From JAAFIP01 sp031367325 (lineage in GTDB: Bacteria > Pseudomonadota > Gammaproteobacteria > Burkholderiales > Burkholderiaceae_C), in NCBI GenBank assembly GCA_031367325.1, contig JANLPQ010000037.1, positions 18,515 through 82,514 of the forward strand: a DNA stretch of 64,000 nt, read 5' to 3'. Position 1 is the stretch's first letter, and each line of letters begins with the position of its first letter. Below, piece after piece: positions 33,440 to 44,300 of this stretch. The position numbers were made by a program, and so were the translations under genes. Below the pieces are notes generated by a model. The model saw only the letters and a program-made list of their open reading frames with translations, was not told where the DNA came from and did not search any database.

Positions 33440-35455
33440 ATGAAGATAACTTCGGAAGTAGCTAGGCGCTGGCTACTTAAAAAAGTTAAATCTGTTTACG
33501 CAAGTTTGCGTAAACAGATAACTGCATACATACCATTTAAACCCTCAAAAGTATTATTAGCTGCAGCAACTGATGGACTGCCAGATTACTTTGTATGGGG
33601 TGTGATAGATTGGCATTTTCGCCATCAGCGACCGCAACAGCTTTCTAAAGCACTGGTAGATAGTGGACGGCGTGTTTTCTATATTTCGTCTAATTTTAGG
33701 AATGATCGCAGAGCAGGATTTGCAATAGAGCCGTTAGATAACGCTGGCAAGCTGTTTCAAATTAAACTTTTTTTAGCATCGCCTAAAGTTATTTACTTCT
33801 CAACGCCTAGTACAACTGAAGTTGAACAGCTGCAAAAAAGTATTGGCCAGCTAATTTGCTGGGCCAATACAAATCTCATAATTTCTTTTGTACAACACGC
33901 ATTTTGGTGTGACATTGCAAGATCAATACCGAATAGTAGACTTGTGTACGACTGCATTGACCATCATGAAGGGTTTGGCAACAACGCTGTTGACATTATT
34001 TTCAAAGAAAATCAATTGCTGCGTGAAGCAGAAATCACAGTAACCACCTCAGAGTGGCTTGATTCACATGTAGCAGATAGAGCTAACAATCGCCATTTAA
34101 TTCGCAACGCTACTGATTTCAGTCATTTCGCTGCACATCCAAAGTCACCCTACATTGACCCTGAAAATCGGAAAATTATTGGCTATTACGGCGCAATAGC
34201 TAGTTGGTTCGATACTGATTTGATTGGCGCTGTCGCTACAAATTTTCCAGACTGCTGCATTTTATTAATCGGTGCAGACACAGTAAACGCTAAATTAATA
34301 TTATCAAAGCATCAAAATATTATTTTTACAGGTGAGGTGGAATACAAATACTTGCCTAACTATCTCCATAGCTTTGACGTGTGTTTGCTACCTTTCAAAA
34401 TTCTGCCATTAACTTTAGCAACCAACCCAGTCAAGGTTTATGAATACCTCAGTGCAGGTAAGCCTGTGGTTTCTGTAGATCTACCAGAAATGATAAATTT
34501 CAATGGACTAGTTAACAGTGCCAGGTCTAAAGAAGAATTTGTCCTAGCAATTTCTAATGTGCTTAGTACTGACTGTTCGCCAGCAATGACAGCGGCACGA
34601 ATAGCGTTTGCGAAAGAACAAACTTGGACGCATCGTGCTGCAAATTTAATTGCGTGTGCTGAATTAGCTTATTTTGAACCAAAGATCAGCGTCATAGTTG
34701 TGACCTATAACAACCTTAGCTACACCATAGATTGCTTGGCTAGCGTTGTAGCCAATAGCCAGTACAACGCACTAGAAATCATCGTTGTTGATAATGCCTC
34801 TGTTGACGGTACCACCGAATATCTACAAAGCTGGGCTCACGAATCACCCAACCGCGCGGTGATTTTGAATAATAAGAATGCTGGTTTCGCAGCAGCCAAC
34901 AATCAGGGACTAGCTATCGCCAAAGGAGAGTTTTTTGTACTGCTAAACAACGACACGTTCGTTACACCAGGCTGGGTAAGAACGCTTCACAATCACTTAA
35001 AACGCGACTCAAGCATCGGTTTAATTGGTCCTGTAACTAACAATATAGGTAATGAAGCCAAGATTGTATTGGCTTATAAAAATATGGATCAAATGGTATC
35101 TGCCGCTAAAAAATATACGAGCGCTCATATTAATAAAATCAGCGACATTGCTACAACGGCCTTCTTTTGTGTGATGTTTTCTCGAGATTTATACAACAAC
35201 ATAGGTCAACTTGACGAGAGCTACGGCCTTGGATTTTTTGAAGATGATGACTACTGCCGCCGAGTAGAATTCGCTGGACTAAGAATAGTGTGTACTGATG
35301 ATGTGTTTGTACACCATCAGCTTTCAGCTAGTTTTTTAAAATTGCCCTCCCAGATCAGAAGAAATTTATTTTTAAAGAATAAGGTCATCTATGAAAGTAA
35401 GTGGGGAACATGGAAGCCCCATCAGTTTCGCAAGTCACTTGGAAAGCGCAGTTAG
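33440..35455 (+). CDS. Two-domain glycosyltransferase (GT-B N-terminus, GT2 C-terminus)
   Basis: A 671-residue protein with two apparent catalytic parts, likely adding two successive sugars during capsule synthesis. Residues about 45-405 resemble TuaH-like GT-B enzymes (WGVIDWHFRHQRPQQLSKAL; NPVKVYEYLSAGKPVVSVDLPE). Residues about 412-640 are GT2 with ISVIVVTYNNLSYTIDCL, the nucleotide-binding DNASVDGTTEYL, the NND metal motif in LLNNDTFVTPGW and FFEDDDYCRR. The N-terminal half is related to the central part of the 1206-residue protein at 37621. The gene is markedly A+T-rich. Confidence 0.85.
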   Translation: MKITSEVARRWLLKKVKSVYASLRKQITAYIPFKPSKVLLAAATDGLPDYFVWGVIDWHFRHQRPQQLSKALVDSGRRVFYISSNFRNDRRAGFAIEPLDNAGKLFQIKLFLASPKVIYFSTPSTTEVEQLQKSIGQLICWANTNLIISFVQHAFWCDIARSIPNSRLVYDCIDHHEGFGNNAVDIIFKENQLLREAEITVTTSEWLDSHVADRANNRHLIRNATDFSHFAAHPKSPYIDPENRKIIGYYGAIASWFDTDLIGAVATNFPDCCILLIGADTVNAKLILSKHQNIIFTGEVEYKYLPNYLHSFDVCLLPFKILPLTLATNPVKVYEYLSAGKPVVSVDLPEMINFNGLVNSARSKEEFVLAISNVLSTDCSPAMTAARIAFAKEQTWTHRAANLIACAELAYFEPKISVIVVTYNNLSYTIDCLASVVANSQYNALEIIVVDNASVDGTTEYLQSWAHESPNRAVILNNKNAGFAAANNQGLAIAKGEFFVLLNNDTFVTPGWVRTLHNHLKRDSSIGLIGPVTNNIGNEAKIVLAYKNMDQMVSAAKKYTSAHINKISDIATTAFFCVMFSRDLYNNIGQLDESYGLGFFEDDDYCRRVEFAGLRIVCTDDVFVHHQLSASFLKLPSQIRRNLFLKNKVIYESKWGTWKPHQFRKSLGKRS

Positions 35456-35491
35456 AGATAACCCCGGTCAGATCACCGTTTGCCCACTAAA

Positions 35492-36466
35492 TCACGCCAT
35501 CACAGACATTACCGAGTGGTGTAATTTTTTTAATCCTTGCCTTGCTGCAGCAGTCAAAGCAAATCTTCTTGAAAAATCGCTGCCTTCGTATATCAATTTT
35601 TCAAATTTCGAAGGTAATTCTTTATCTGTCCAATAGCTGGAATATTGTGAATTACCTGTTTGTGACATAAACGATACAAAGTTATTTGCTCCGCTTAGAG
35701 AGATAAATGAGACGCCAGACTGATAAGCTGCAATGACACCGTGAAACTTCATACTCAATACGAACTTACAAGAAGCGATTTGTCGACTCAATAAAGTATT
35801 CGTATCGCAGATTGAAATTTTGTATTTTTTAAATTTGAAATTGTTGATTACCTCGTAATCGTCAACCAATGTTTTACCTGTACCCAATAAAATTAACTCA
35901 AGCGACAATCCAAATTGTTCAGTCAGGTCAGCCAATCTATAAATCATCTTGGTCTCGTAATTTGGTTGATTTCGTAGCACTAGCCCTACAGTTCTTGATT
36001 CGACTATTTGCTGAGGAAAAGCTCTTGCAAGTGCTATGTCAGGATAAACATCAATTTCTATTTTGGGATTGATTTGCGCTTTAAGCCATTTCGCGCTTTC
36101 GTCATCACGAGCGCAGAGTAACTTCACGTTTTCATGCAAAAAGAATTTTGTGTAATGCGCCAGCGCTGTCGGATCTGATCCAACCCAAGTAGGTACACCT
36201 ATGCCATAGACGAATACAGGCTTTTTTAGAAACCGCTCGTTCCAATAGAGCCAAGAGATACCAGATGGTAGTAATAGGTCTCCACCACCAATGATAATTA
36301 CATCTACTGAGTCAACAAGCAACTCAAAGTCAGGCAGTAAAACCTCTTGAACTGGATCATGGAAAATTACAACTTCATGTGTGGCAAATAATTCATAGAA
36401 GGCACTGAAAAATAGCTCATCACCATAATTTCCCCAACCGAAATACCCGACTAGACCAATTTTCAT
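35492..36466 (-). CDS. Polysaccharide pyruvyl transferase family protein, copy 1
   Basis: A 324-residue protein of the polysaccharide pyruvyl transferase (CsaB/WcaK-like) family, which adds ketal-linked pyruvate from PEP to sugars. It has MKIGLVGYFGWGNYGDELF at the N-terminus, IIIGGGDLLLP, the conserved CARDDESAKWL segment and the C-terminal CKFVLSMKFHGVIAAYQSGV motif with its key His. The frame extends to 36505, but the ATG at 36466 aligns exactly with the paralogue's start. It converges on the GT gene and is the last gene of a leftward unit. Confidence 0.85.
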   Translation of the reverse strand: MKIGLVGYFGWGNYGDELFFSAFYELFATHEVVIFHDPVQEVLLPDFELLVDSVDVIIIGGGDLLLPSGISWLYWNERFLKKPVFVYGIGVPTWVGSDPTALAHYTKFFLHENVKLLCARDDESAKWLKAQINPKIEIDVYPDIALARAFPQQIVESRTVGLVLRNQPNYETKMIYRLADLTEQFGLSLELILLGTGKTLVDDYEVINNFKFKKYKISICDTNTLLSRQIASCKFVLSMKFHGVIAAYQSGVSFISLSGANNFVSFMSQTGNSQYSSYWTDKELPSKFEKLIYEGSDFSRRFALTAAARQGLKKLHHSVMSVMA

Positions 36467-36618
36467 AACCAAATTCAAATATTTTATACTGATGAGTTTT
36501 GACAATAACGCCTGTATTGATAGTTAGGTATTAACTTGTATACAGGGCTAGCCATTAGCTTATATTTTTGATTATTTTAGCTGTTGTAGGCTGGTTAATA
36601 AATTAGAAAGTGGAGAGA

Positions 36619-37599
36619 TTATTGGCGGCAAGCTAATACAGATTCGGCAAGCTTGTTTAGTCCATTTTTTGCTGTGTTAGATAGTGAAGAGCGGCTAGTG
36701 AAATCAGATCCCTCATAAACTAAGCGTTCAAATTTTGAAGGCAAATTTTCATCTGTCCAATAACTAGAATACTGACCATTTCCTGTTTGCATCATAAACG
36801 AGGTAAATTTACTTTCAATATTGAGAGATATGAACGGTACGCCCGACTTGTAGGCCGCTATCAAGCCATGAAACCTCATACTCAATAGATACTTGCATGA
36901 AGCTATTTCTTTGCTAAGCAGCAGTGTAGTGTCGCGTACTACTATTTCGCAATTGGGAATTTTCACATGTTGAAGCGCATGATAGTCGTCAGCTAGGGTG
37001 ATGCCTTCGGTACCCAACAAAATCAGTTTCAGTGAGTAGCCAAATTGCAAGATTACCTCTGCAATTTTAAGCATTTGAGTATTGTCATACATTTCTTGGT
37101 TGCGCACTACCACGCCAACAGCCCGCGAATCTACCACGCACTGAGGAAATATCAGCGAAAGTACCATATCCGGATATAACAAAATTTCTCTGTCTAGTTT
37201 TAGATGGGTTTGAACCCAGTCGATACTTTCTTGATCACGACATGAAAATAGTTTAATGCTAGGATGCGATAAGAACTTCTGGTAGTGTGCCAACACTGTA
37301 GGATCTGGTTCAGCACCTCGATCTGGTACACCAACTCCAAATATAAAAACTGGTTTTGTTAAAAAACGTTCATCAAAATATAACCAAGATTTAAACCAAG
37401 GCATCAGAAGATCGCCACCGCCAATAACAATGGCATCTACAGATTCAACCAGTTGGTCTACGTTCAGTAGCAGCTCATTCTTAATAGGATCATGAAATGT
37501 GATCAGCTCATGACCAGCGAAAATTTGATGATGTATTTGCAAAAATAATTCATCGCCATAATTGCCCCAGCCGAAATAGCCTACCAGTCCAATCTTCAT
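36619..37599 (-). CDS. Polysaccharide pyruvyl transferase family protein, copy 2
   Basis: A 326-residue close paralogue of the upstream copy, with the same MKIGLVGYFGWGNYGDELF start, VIGGGDLLMPW, CRDQESIDWV and LLSMRFHGLIAAYKSGVPFISL. The two proteins align end to end without large gaps, showing tandem duplication. It starts 19 bases after the stop of the large glycosyltransferase gene at 37621 and precedes copy 1 by 152 bases on the minus strand. It probably modifies capsule sugars with pyruvate; whether both copies act on different residues is unknown. Confidence 0.85.
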   Translation of the reverse strand: MKIGLVGYFGWGNYGDELFLQIHHQIFAGHELITFHDPIKNELLLNVDQLVESVDAIVIGGGDLLMPWFKSWLYFDERFLTKPVFIFGVGVPDRGAEPDPTVLAHYQKFLSHPSIKLFSCRDQESIDWVQTHLKLDREILLYPDMVLSLIFPQCVVDSRAVGVVVRNQEMYDNTQMLKIAEVILQFGYSLKLILLGTEGITLADDYHALQHVKIPNCEIVVRDTTLLLSKEIASCKYLLSMRFHGLIAAYKSGVPFISLNIESKFTSFMMQTGNGQYSSYWTDENLPSKFERLVYEGSDFTSRSSLSNTAKNGLNKLAESVLACRQ

Positions 37600-37620
37600 A
37601 TGCGCATTCTAATAAATAGC

Positions 37621-40600
37621 TTACTTTATTGAAGCAACTGTCCAAAACGTACGGAGATATGTATCGATGAAGTATGCCTCTGATGATTTATCTTTGATTG
37701 CCGTGTAATCACGATCAAGCTCAAGAATGTACTTATCCATAGCGCAAACTATCGAATCGGCGACTGGCTGACTCAGTTTAAACATTGCTTGATTTTTCCA
37801 AATCTCATATGTACTTTTTATATCTGCAATTAAATTAGGTGCTTCTTTAACGTTACAGATTTGATGAGTATCAAAAATACGCGGGCTAAGGCCAAGATTT
37901 TTCATCTTTTCGAAGTACCACTTCAAAGTATAGAACTCACCCATTTCGAATAAGTAATTCTCTTCCGAATAACCCGTAGCCTCTTTGTAGTACGGCGCTG
38001 CAAGCGTACGCTCAAGTTGATTTATTGCAAACAATTGGAAATGTCCATCAGATTTAACGAATGCGATGCAGTCTTTGTTTGGAATTTCCAGGCAAGCGAC
38101 GCCTTTCGCAGCAAGTAGCGATGCTATCTTGCTAATTGTCAACTCCGGTTGTTTGACATGTTCTATAACATCATTGCATGTAATTAAGTCGAACTTGCCC
38201 AAGCTTTCTAGACTATCTTTTTCAAAGTCTACCTTTAGCACTTTCGCCGATTCAACATCGCTCACATTGGCAGAGGCTAATTCAGCCAAATGTGACTGTA
38301 GCTCTACACCCACTACCTCTGAGAAGCCGTTATTCTTAAACGCTCTAAGGAATCCACCATATCCCGTTCCAACATCCAAGTATCTACCTTGCTTTTGAAT
38401 GCATTCATTCATCTTCAACAGATTAAAAACTTGCTCTCCCCTTTGCACAGATGACATCGCAAACTCCACATACATTTTTTGCAGTGAATTAAGCGTAGTG
38501 TGAAGGCTTACCCAATCTTTGCTGCTGCCAACAGCTAGCGTTTGCTTGCTAAAGTAAAGCCTACTAAAGGCCTCTGAGACGCCAAACTTATCGCAGATAT
38601 CTTTGTGAAACTCACTGTCTTGCATATCCAAAGCTATTTTTACTGCTTCGCTAGGGTTTACTAAATTGTGTTTAGTTAAGACAGGCTTTGGTGTGGGTAT
38701 ATTTTGGAAAATAATCTCCATTGCTTTAGCTCTGGCTTCCCAAGAGTTCTCATCAGCCAGCACGGCAAGTCGACTCTTGAATTTTGGGTCAGATTTAATA
38801 GCAATAGCTTTGTCAATGGCTTGGCTGAGTGATTCAGCAGAATTTCCCCGAAATACTTCTGGGAAAGCTACACATTCAGCCATCTCAGAAGTGACTACAA
38901 CAGGCTTCTCTAGAGCAAAATATTCAAATAACTTCAATGGAGAGGTAGTTCTAGCGATCTCGCTAGGTGCAAAAGGAATAAAGCAGACGTCAAACTGGCG
39001 AGCGTATGCGGGTAATATTTTGTAGTCCACTGTCCCGAGATACAAAACATTTTCTGAAATTGGTAATTTTTCAGAACCACCATAATAATCTGGTCCTATA
39101 AACACGAAGCCTAAGTCGGGCCTAGCCTCCACTAGCTCTGTAATTGTCTCGTACCATAGCCAAGGTGCTAGCGCACCAAAATAACCAATCAAGTTGGTAA
39201 ATTTGGCCCTGAAAGCGATTAGACCCTCAGGTAACGGAGTCATTGAATGAATTGGATTTCGATAGTGTCTGGTATCAACTCCGTTCTGAGCTAAAACAAC
39301 TTTACTTTCACCAACAGCATTGATAGCTTCAGTCTGAAGTAGTTTTGCTGAGGCCACTACAAAGTCAGCACCGCCATTAAAAGCAAAATCCTTAAGAGTG
39401 AGTAGGCGCTTAATATTTTCAGCATCGCCGCTAATTTGTGGATCAATATGGTCTATGTATTCGTAAATAACTCGATGCGAAGCTTTACGTTGTGAAATTA
39501 GCTCTGGTGGTATGGAGAACGCTGTGCTGTAAAAAGAGTGAACAGCTCCCTCTATCACGTCAACTTCAGGTGATGCAGTAAGCCAAACGTTCTTAGCCAC
39601 TTGTCTGAAACCATAAACTTGGTCATTAGTCCAATTCGCAGTTCTATATATCACCAAATAACCTAGTCGCCCAAGTGCTGAAGCAATGTGTTGCGGTCGC
39701 TGGTAGAGAGGCACATCCCAATCTATGATAATTTCTTGTACGAAAATACCTTTGTAACTTTCTCGATGCACAAGGATCTGGGTGCTAAATTGGTCCCAAG
39801 TTAAATCTGATTTTGAAGCACTGTGCAATAGTCGAGCGATGTACGTTTCTTTATCTTCGACATAGCTAGCGTGTTGTGCAACTTCGGATTCAAGCATTAC
39901 AACGCGGCTGTTTGGCGCGCCGCTGCTAATTTCAAATAATTTATTTTCAATAACGTTTAGTTTTTTACTTAGCTGCTCTGTCGCAGGCCTGTACCAGCCC
40001 ATAAAAGGTAGTTTGCTGTATTTGTGGCGCTGCGTGATTTCATGTAACCCAGGGAATTTAGAACCTACTTTTTTTGCCTCTTGCGATGCCACTAACTGGG
40101 ACAGCAGGTCTAGCTTGCTGGTTCCAGACTTTAGTTTAGCCATGTAGTTTGCAAGCCCACTAGGGTCTGGGTTACGTCCCAGAATAATTCGGTATGCCTG
40201 CGTTAGAAAGGATTCACCATGAAGATCTAATAAGTCGTTTACGTTGGTCATTTTTATTGCTTCTGAACTTGTGATAATTGCGGGTCTTAATGTGGTTAAT
40301 TCAATTTCTTTAACTATTACTTCGTTTTTATCGAACAGGGCTTTAGTTAAACCCTGTGCGTTAACTACGCTTTGAATATAAAAACTCGGCTTTTGCACGG
40401 CGTCAATTGCAAAATCTGATGCAAATAATTTCGCAAACATAATTCTGAATAACTTGCTAAGTCTCCATAACTTGCTCGCTTTGATGGCATCAATCTCAAA
40501 TTGATTACCTGCAGCAGTCAACTTCCAACTATGGACAGTTTGATCTAAGCCTTGGATTTTTAACTGGTTTGCGTTATTGCTTTCTTTGAAAGCTTGGTCT

Positions 40601-41241
40601 TGTTGCTGTTGAACAAGATGAAGACTAGCTAACTCAACATTGAGTTTTTCAAGTTTGATTGTTAACTGATGCTGATAATCTTCAGCAATTTTGTTTGCTT
40701 GTTTAAGCAAATCAATTTCTTGTGTTGCTTTTAGAAGCAAATCACTTTGCAGCAATCTTTCTTCTTCTTTGGCGATGAGTTTGGATGCAAGCTCTGTAAG
40801 GCTTGTGTTTAGCTTGGAACATTCAGCAGCATGCTCCTTGGATATTTGGGTTAAGCCATCAGCGTGAGCAAGCTGTAGCTGCTGTTGTTCATGCTTAGCA
40901 GATGAAAGCGCTTGCTTAAATTCTTGAATACTATTCTCGAGCTTAGATATTTCTAGGCTGCGAACATCACTAATTTGTACTAACCTGGCAGCATGCGCTT
41001 GCGTTAGGTTTTTTTGTTCTAATTCTAGGGCAGATACATTAGCAGTGAGTGTTTGAATTTCTAAAATTAACTTATTGTGGTCAGCAAGATATTTTGCTAC
41101 TTTTAAATCAAAGTGGTTTGTCCAAATCTTTTCTGAGTTACGTAGTTCATTTTTTAAAAAATGATTTTGCTGCAATGTTTGCGCATGTTCAGCATTTTGT
41201 TGCGCTTGCGCTATTTGCTGTTCCGTAAAAATTTGTTCCAC
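37621..41241 (-). CDS. Giant coiled-coil / DUF4214 / GT4 / methyltransferase protein
   Basis: A 1206-residue multidomain protein, probably both a glycosyltransferase and a methyltransferase acting on the capsule or a surface glycan. In order: a long Gln/Glu/Leu-rich coiled coil (about 1-250) ending in the KLWRLSKLFRIMFAKLF linker seen in such enzymes; a DUF4214-type repeat (about 330-395, AYRIILGRNPDPSGLANYMAKL); a GT4-like GT-B domain (about 500-860, DWDVPLYQRPQHIASALGRLGY and TSPLKLFEYFALEKPVVVT); and a class I SAM methyltransferase (about 940-1110, YLDVGTGYGGFLRAF, DLITCNDVIEHV). Coiled-coil plus methyltransferase recalls chain-length-controlling terminators such as WbdD, though no kinase domain is seen. 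It is A+T-rich. Confidence 0.85.
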   Translation of the reverse strand: MEQIFTEQQIAQAQQNAEHAQTLQQNHFLKNELRNSEKIWTNHFDLKVAKYLADHNKLILEIQTLTANVSALELEQKNLTQAHAARLVQISDVRSLEISKLENSIQEFKQALSSAKHEQQQLQLAHADGLTQISKEHAAECSKLNTSLTELASKLIAKEEERLLQSDLLLKATQEIDLLKQANKIAEDYQHQLTIKLEKLNVELASLHLVQQQQDQAFKESNNANQLKIQGLDQTVHSWKLTAAGNQFEIDAIKASKLWRLSKLFRIMFAKLFASDFAIDAVQKPSFYIQSVVNAQGLTKALFDKNEVIVKEIELTTLRPAIITSSEAIKMTNVNDLLDLHGESFLTQAYRIILGRNPDPSGLANYMAKLKSGTSKLDLLSQLVASQEAKKVGSKFPGLHEITQRHKYSKLPFMGWYRPATEQLSKKLNVIENKLFEISSGAPNSRVVMLESEVAQHASYVEDKETYIARLLHSASKSDLTWDQFSTQILVHRESYKGIFVQEIIIDWDVPLYQRPQHIASALGRLGYLVIYRTANWTNDQVYGFRQVAKNVWLTASPEVDVIEGAVHSFYSTAFSIPPELISQRKASHRVIYEYIDHIDPQISGDAENIKRLLTLKDFAFNGGADFVVASAKLLQTEAINAVGESKVVLAQNGVDTRHYRNPIHSMTPLPEGLIAFRAKFTNLIGYFGALAPWLWYETITELVEARPDLGFVFIGPDYYGGSEKLPISENVLYLGTVDYKILPAYARQFDVCFIPFAPSEIARTTSPLKLFEYFALEKPVVVTSEMAECVAFPEVFRGNSAESLSQAIDKAIAIKSDPKFKSRLAVLADENSWEARAKAMEIIFQNIPTPKPVLTKHNLVNPSEAVKIALDMQDSEFHKDICDKFGVSEAFSRLYFSKQTLAVGSSKDWVSLHTTLNSLQKMYVEFAMSSVQRGEQVFNLLKMNECIQKQGRYLDVGTGYGGFLRAFKNNGFSEVVGVELQSHLAELASANVSDVESAKVLKVDFEKDSLESLGKFDLITCNDVIEHVKQPELTISKIASLLAAKGVACLEIPNKDCIAFVKSDGHFQLFAINQLERTLAAPYYKEATGYSEENYLFEMGEFYTLKWYFEKMKNLGLSPRIFDTHQICNVKEAPNLIADIKSTYEIWKNQAMFKLSQPVADSIVCAMDKYILELDRDYTAIKDKSSEAYFIDTYLRTFWTVASIK

Positions 41242-41377
41242 TTTGGTCTTTTCTAAGTTTGCAATATGCGGACTAACTAAAACCCAGCACGCACTAAAGG
41301 TACAGCAGAAAAAAAGCCATAGTTAGACCATTTTAATGAATATACCTATAAACCATAAGACCAAGTTTAACAAAATC

Positions 41378-44300
41378 TTATTGATAGTCGTAAAGCCTGA
41401 ATGCGCGCTGCAAAAAGGTTGCCATTTCCCGTCTTGTTACAGGATTAGACGGGCAAAAATTGCCTACACCGCAGCCGTTGGTTACGCCCATACGGGCTAG
41501 TTCTTCAATATAGGGAGTGTAAAAGCCTGAAGTAACTACGTCAGCAAATTGACCTGTCGCGGCTGGCGGCACAAAGCTAGCGCCACGCACAGCACGCACC
41601 AAAAAGACTGCCATTTGCTCTCTTAGCACTACAGCATCTGGACAATAAGCTCCCGCACCACATCCGCTGGTGATTCCGTCTAGTTTCATCGTTTCTATGT
41701 ATTTATAAAAACCATTAGTGGTAGGTACATCTACAAAAGACGACATAACAGGATTGGACAGTGCTGGATAAGCAACTAGGTCGTACCCGTGGGTGGCTCT
41801 AATGATGAACGCTGCCATTTGGTTCCTAAACACAGCATCATTCGGGCAATACAGGCCTGTTGCGCAGCCGTTAGTGACGCCACTTCCGCGCAAAGATTCT
41901 ATAAATGGTAGAAAAGCATCATCAATGGCTACGTCAGAAAAGCTGTTGGCCAAAACCAAATCTTTACTGGTACCCGCCACAATCGACCCAAATGTGTTGT
42001 GCGACGTGCGTGTACCAATCTTGCCGTTGAAAAACTGTATGCCTGCACTGCCTAACAACCCGCCATCAGGGCGGCCGGAGGCGCTGATGGCCATGTTGGT
42101 GGTGACGTCGTTGTAAGCAAAGCTAAATTTATTTTGTCCTTCGTAGAACTGCACTTGAAACGACACGCCGTCTGTTTTTAAATTGTCACCATAGGCAAAA
42201 GCGTTTTTCCAGGTGACTACAAACTTGCGGTTGGGGGCCACCCCTTCTGTGTGGGTAAATACGTTGCTGATTGTATTGCCAGACACTACCCAGTCGTGCC
42301 ACCATGGGGCTAATATGCCGTAGGCAAGCGCGCCATTAGACGGGATGGGCTTAGTGTCATAGGTGGATGTAGGTAACACGCTGCAGTTGCCATCGCCCAC
42401 GCATACAAAGCCGTTGGGTGTTACTTTGATAGAGCTTATGTTGCTTACACCGTAGTAAGCAATGTTAAATGGCAGGTTAACAGCTACCGAGCCTTCGTCT
42501 GCTTCGGCGGTATAGAGTGTCTGTACGTTCAGCGCGGTAGACGGGTCTGACCAAGGCGTGGAATTGATTTGTACTTGGTAGTTGCCAGCGTCAGCCACGA
42601 CTATGGTACCGCTGGTTATAGAGGTGGCAGTGGTTGCGCCACTGCTATATAGATGCTTGATGGAGATAGGCACAGCTGCACCGGTGGCATTGGGTTTGAC
42701 TATGGCGGTGTAGTGGCCGTCACCAGCAAATTTGTCAGGGTACTGGCCATCGTCGCGCATGGTGTAGTCAACTCCGTTGATCGTGCTTACCACCCCCAAA
42801 GTGCTAGGGCCCACGCCAATAAAAGCATTTATTACATAGCTGGCGTTTTTGATGTATTGGTCCCCTAGCGCTCTGTTGTCGGTAATCCAGGTAGTAGGGA
42901 AAATATAGGCGCCTTGGTTGGTGAGTGCGCGGTAGGCGTTAGCACGCCCCGCTACCCGCATAAGATTGTTCAGACCTGGTGCATATTCGGCTGAAGAAAT
43001 AATGCGTTGCCTGATTTGCTGCATTGTGGCACCGGGCACGTAGTTGGCAATCAAGCCAGCAATACCTGCTACTACGGGCGCTGAAAAAGAGGTGCCATCG
43101 GCGTAAGAGTAAATGTCAGCTAGCGTGGGGGTACTAAAGGAGGTTGTGGCAATATCTTGACCGGGTGCACCAATATCAACCCAAGAGCCGTAGTTAGAAA
43201 AGGCAGACAGTGCATCGCTGCGGTCTGTGGATCCTACGCTGATGATGTTGGGCAACTCATAACCGGCTGGGTAGTTACGATCGCTAATGCCTTCGTTGCC
43301 TGCGCTGGCCACTACTAGTAGGCCAGCGTTTCCAGCAGCTCTGATTGCGTCGTATTCTGACTGCGAGTAGGCTGAACCACCTAAGCTTATGTTAATTGCC
43401 TTAATGTTGACGCCTGCACTTTTTTGGCTAACTATGTAGTTAAGGGCAGCAACTTCAGCGCTTACGTACAGCGCACCAGTTGCGTTAGCAGTTTTGAGAG
43501 CCATGATGCGTGTGTCCCACATCATGCCTGTTACTCCCATAGCGTTATTGCCTTTAGCGCCAATAACGCCAGACACTTGAGTGCCGTGGGTACAACTTGT
43601 AGAGCTAGGATCACCGTCGTTTTCGCCAAAATCGGCACCGTTGACGTCGCCAAAGGTTGGGGCTGGATTGGTCCACCAGTTGCCTGCTAAATCTGCGTGG
43701 TTTAGTTTAAAGCCACAGTCAATTACTGCAATAACAGGTGCAGTAGCCGCTGACGACCCTGTGGTTAAGTTCCAGGCCAAAGGCGTATCAAGGTCTTTAC
43801 CGAGTACACCTGTAGGTGTGGTGCCTACCAAGCCTGTGTTGTTGTGGTGCCACTGGTAGCCATACAAATTGTCGTTAGGTACCGCTAGAGTTTGCTGCGC
43901 ACCGGTGGCGGGTGCCGCTGGGCTTTTGACCTGGTGCAACTTCATGCGGTAGTCGGGCTCTGCGTAGCGCACTAGGCCGCTAGACTGTAGCCGCTCTATA
44001 GCTTGCGCCACGCTCAGGCCCGAACCGTTGAGGCTAAGCACAGCTAAATGGGGCGCAGGCTCTGCGGCAGCGCCTGCTGCATTAATGCTTTTGGTATTTT
44101 TGGTGTCTGAAGCGAAGTTGATTTCTTTGATAACGCTAAAACCTAGGCCGCGCACGCCTGACACGGCGTTGAGGCTTTTTAGGTTGCTACCGGTGACTGC
44201 GTCTTCAAAACGAACAATCACACGGTCTGGCGCAAACTCGGCGGTTTTTTGATTGGCAACTACTCGGGCTGAAACGGGGCTATTGCTGATAGCGCCTTCT

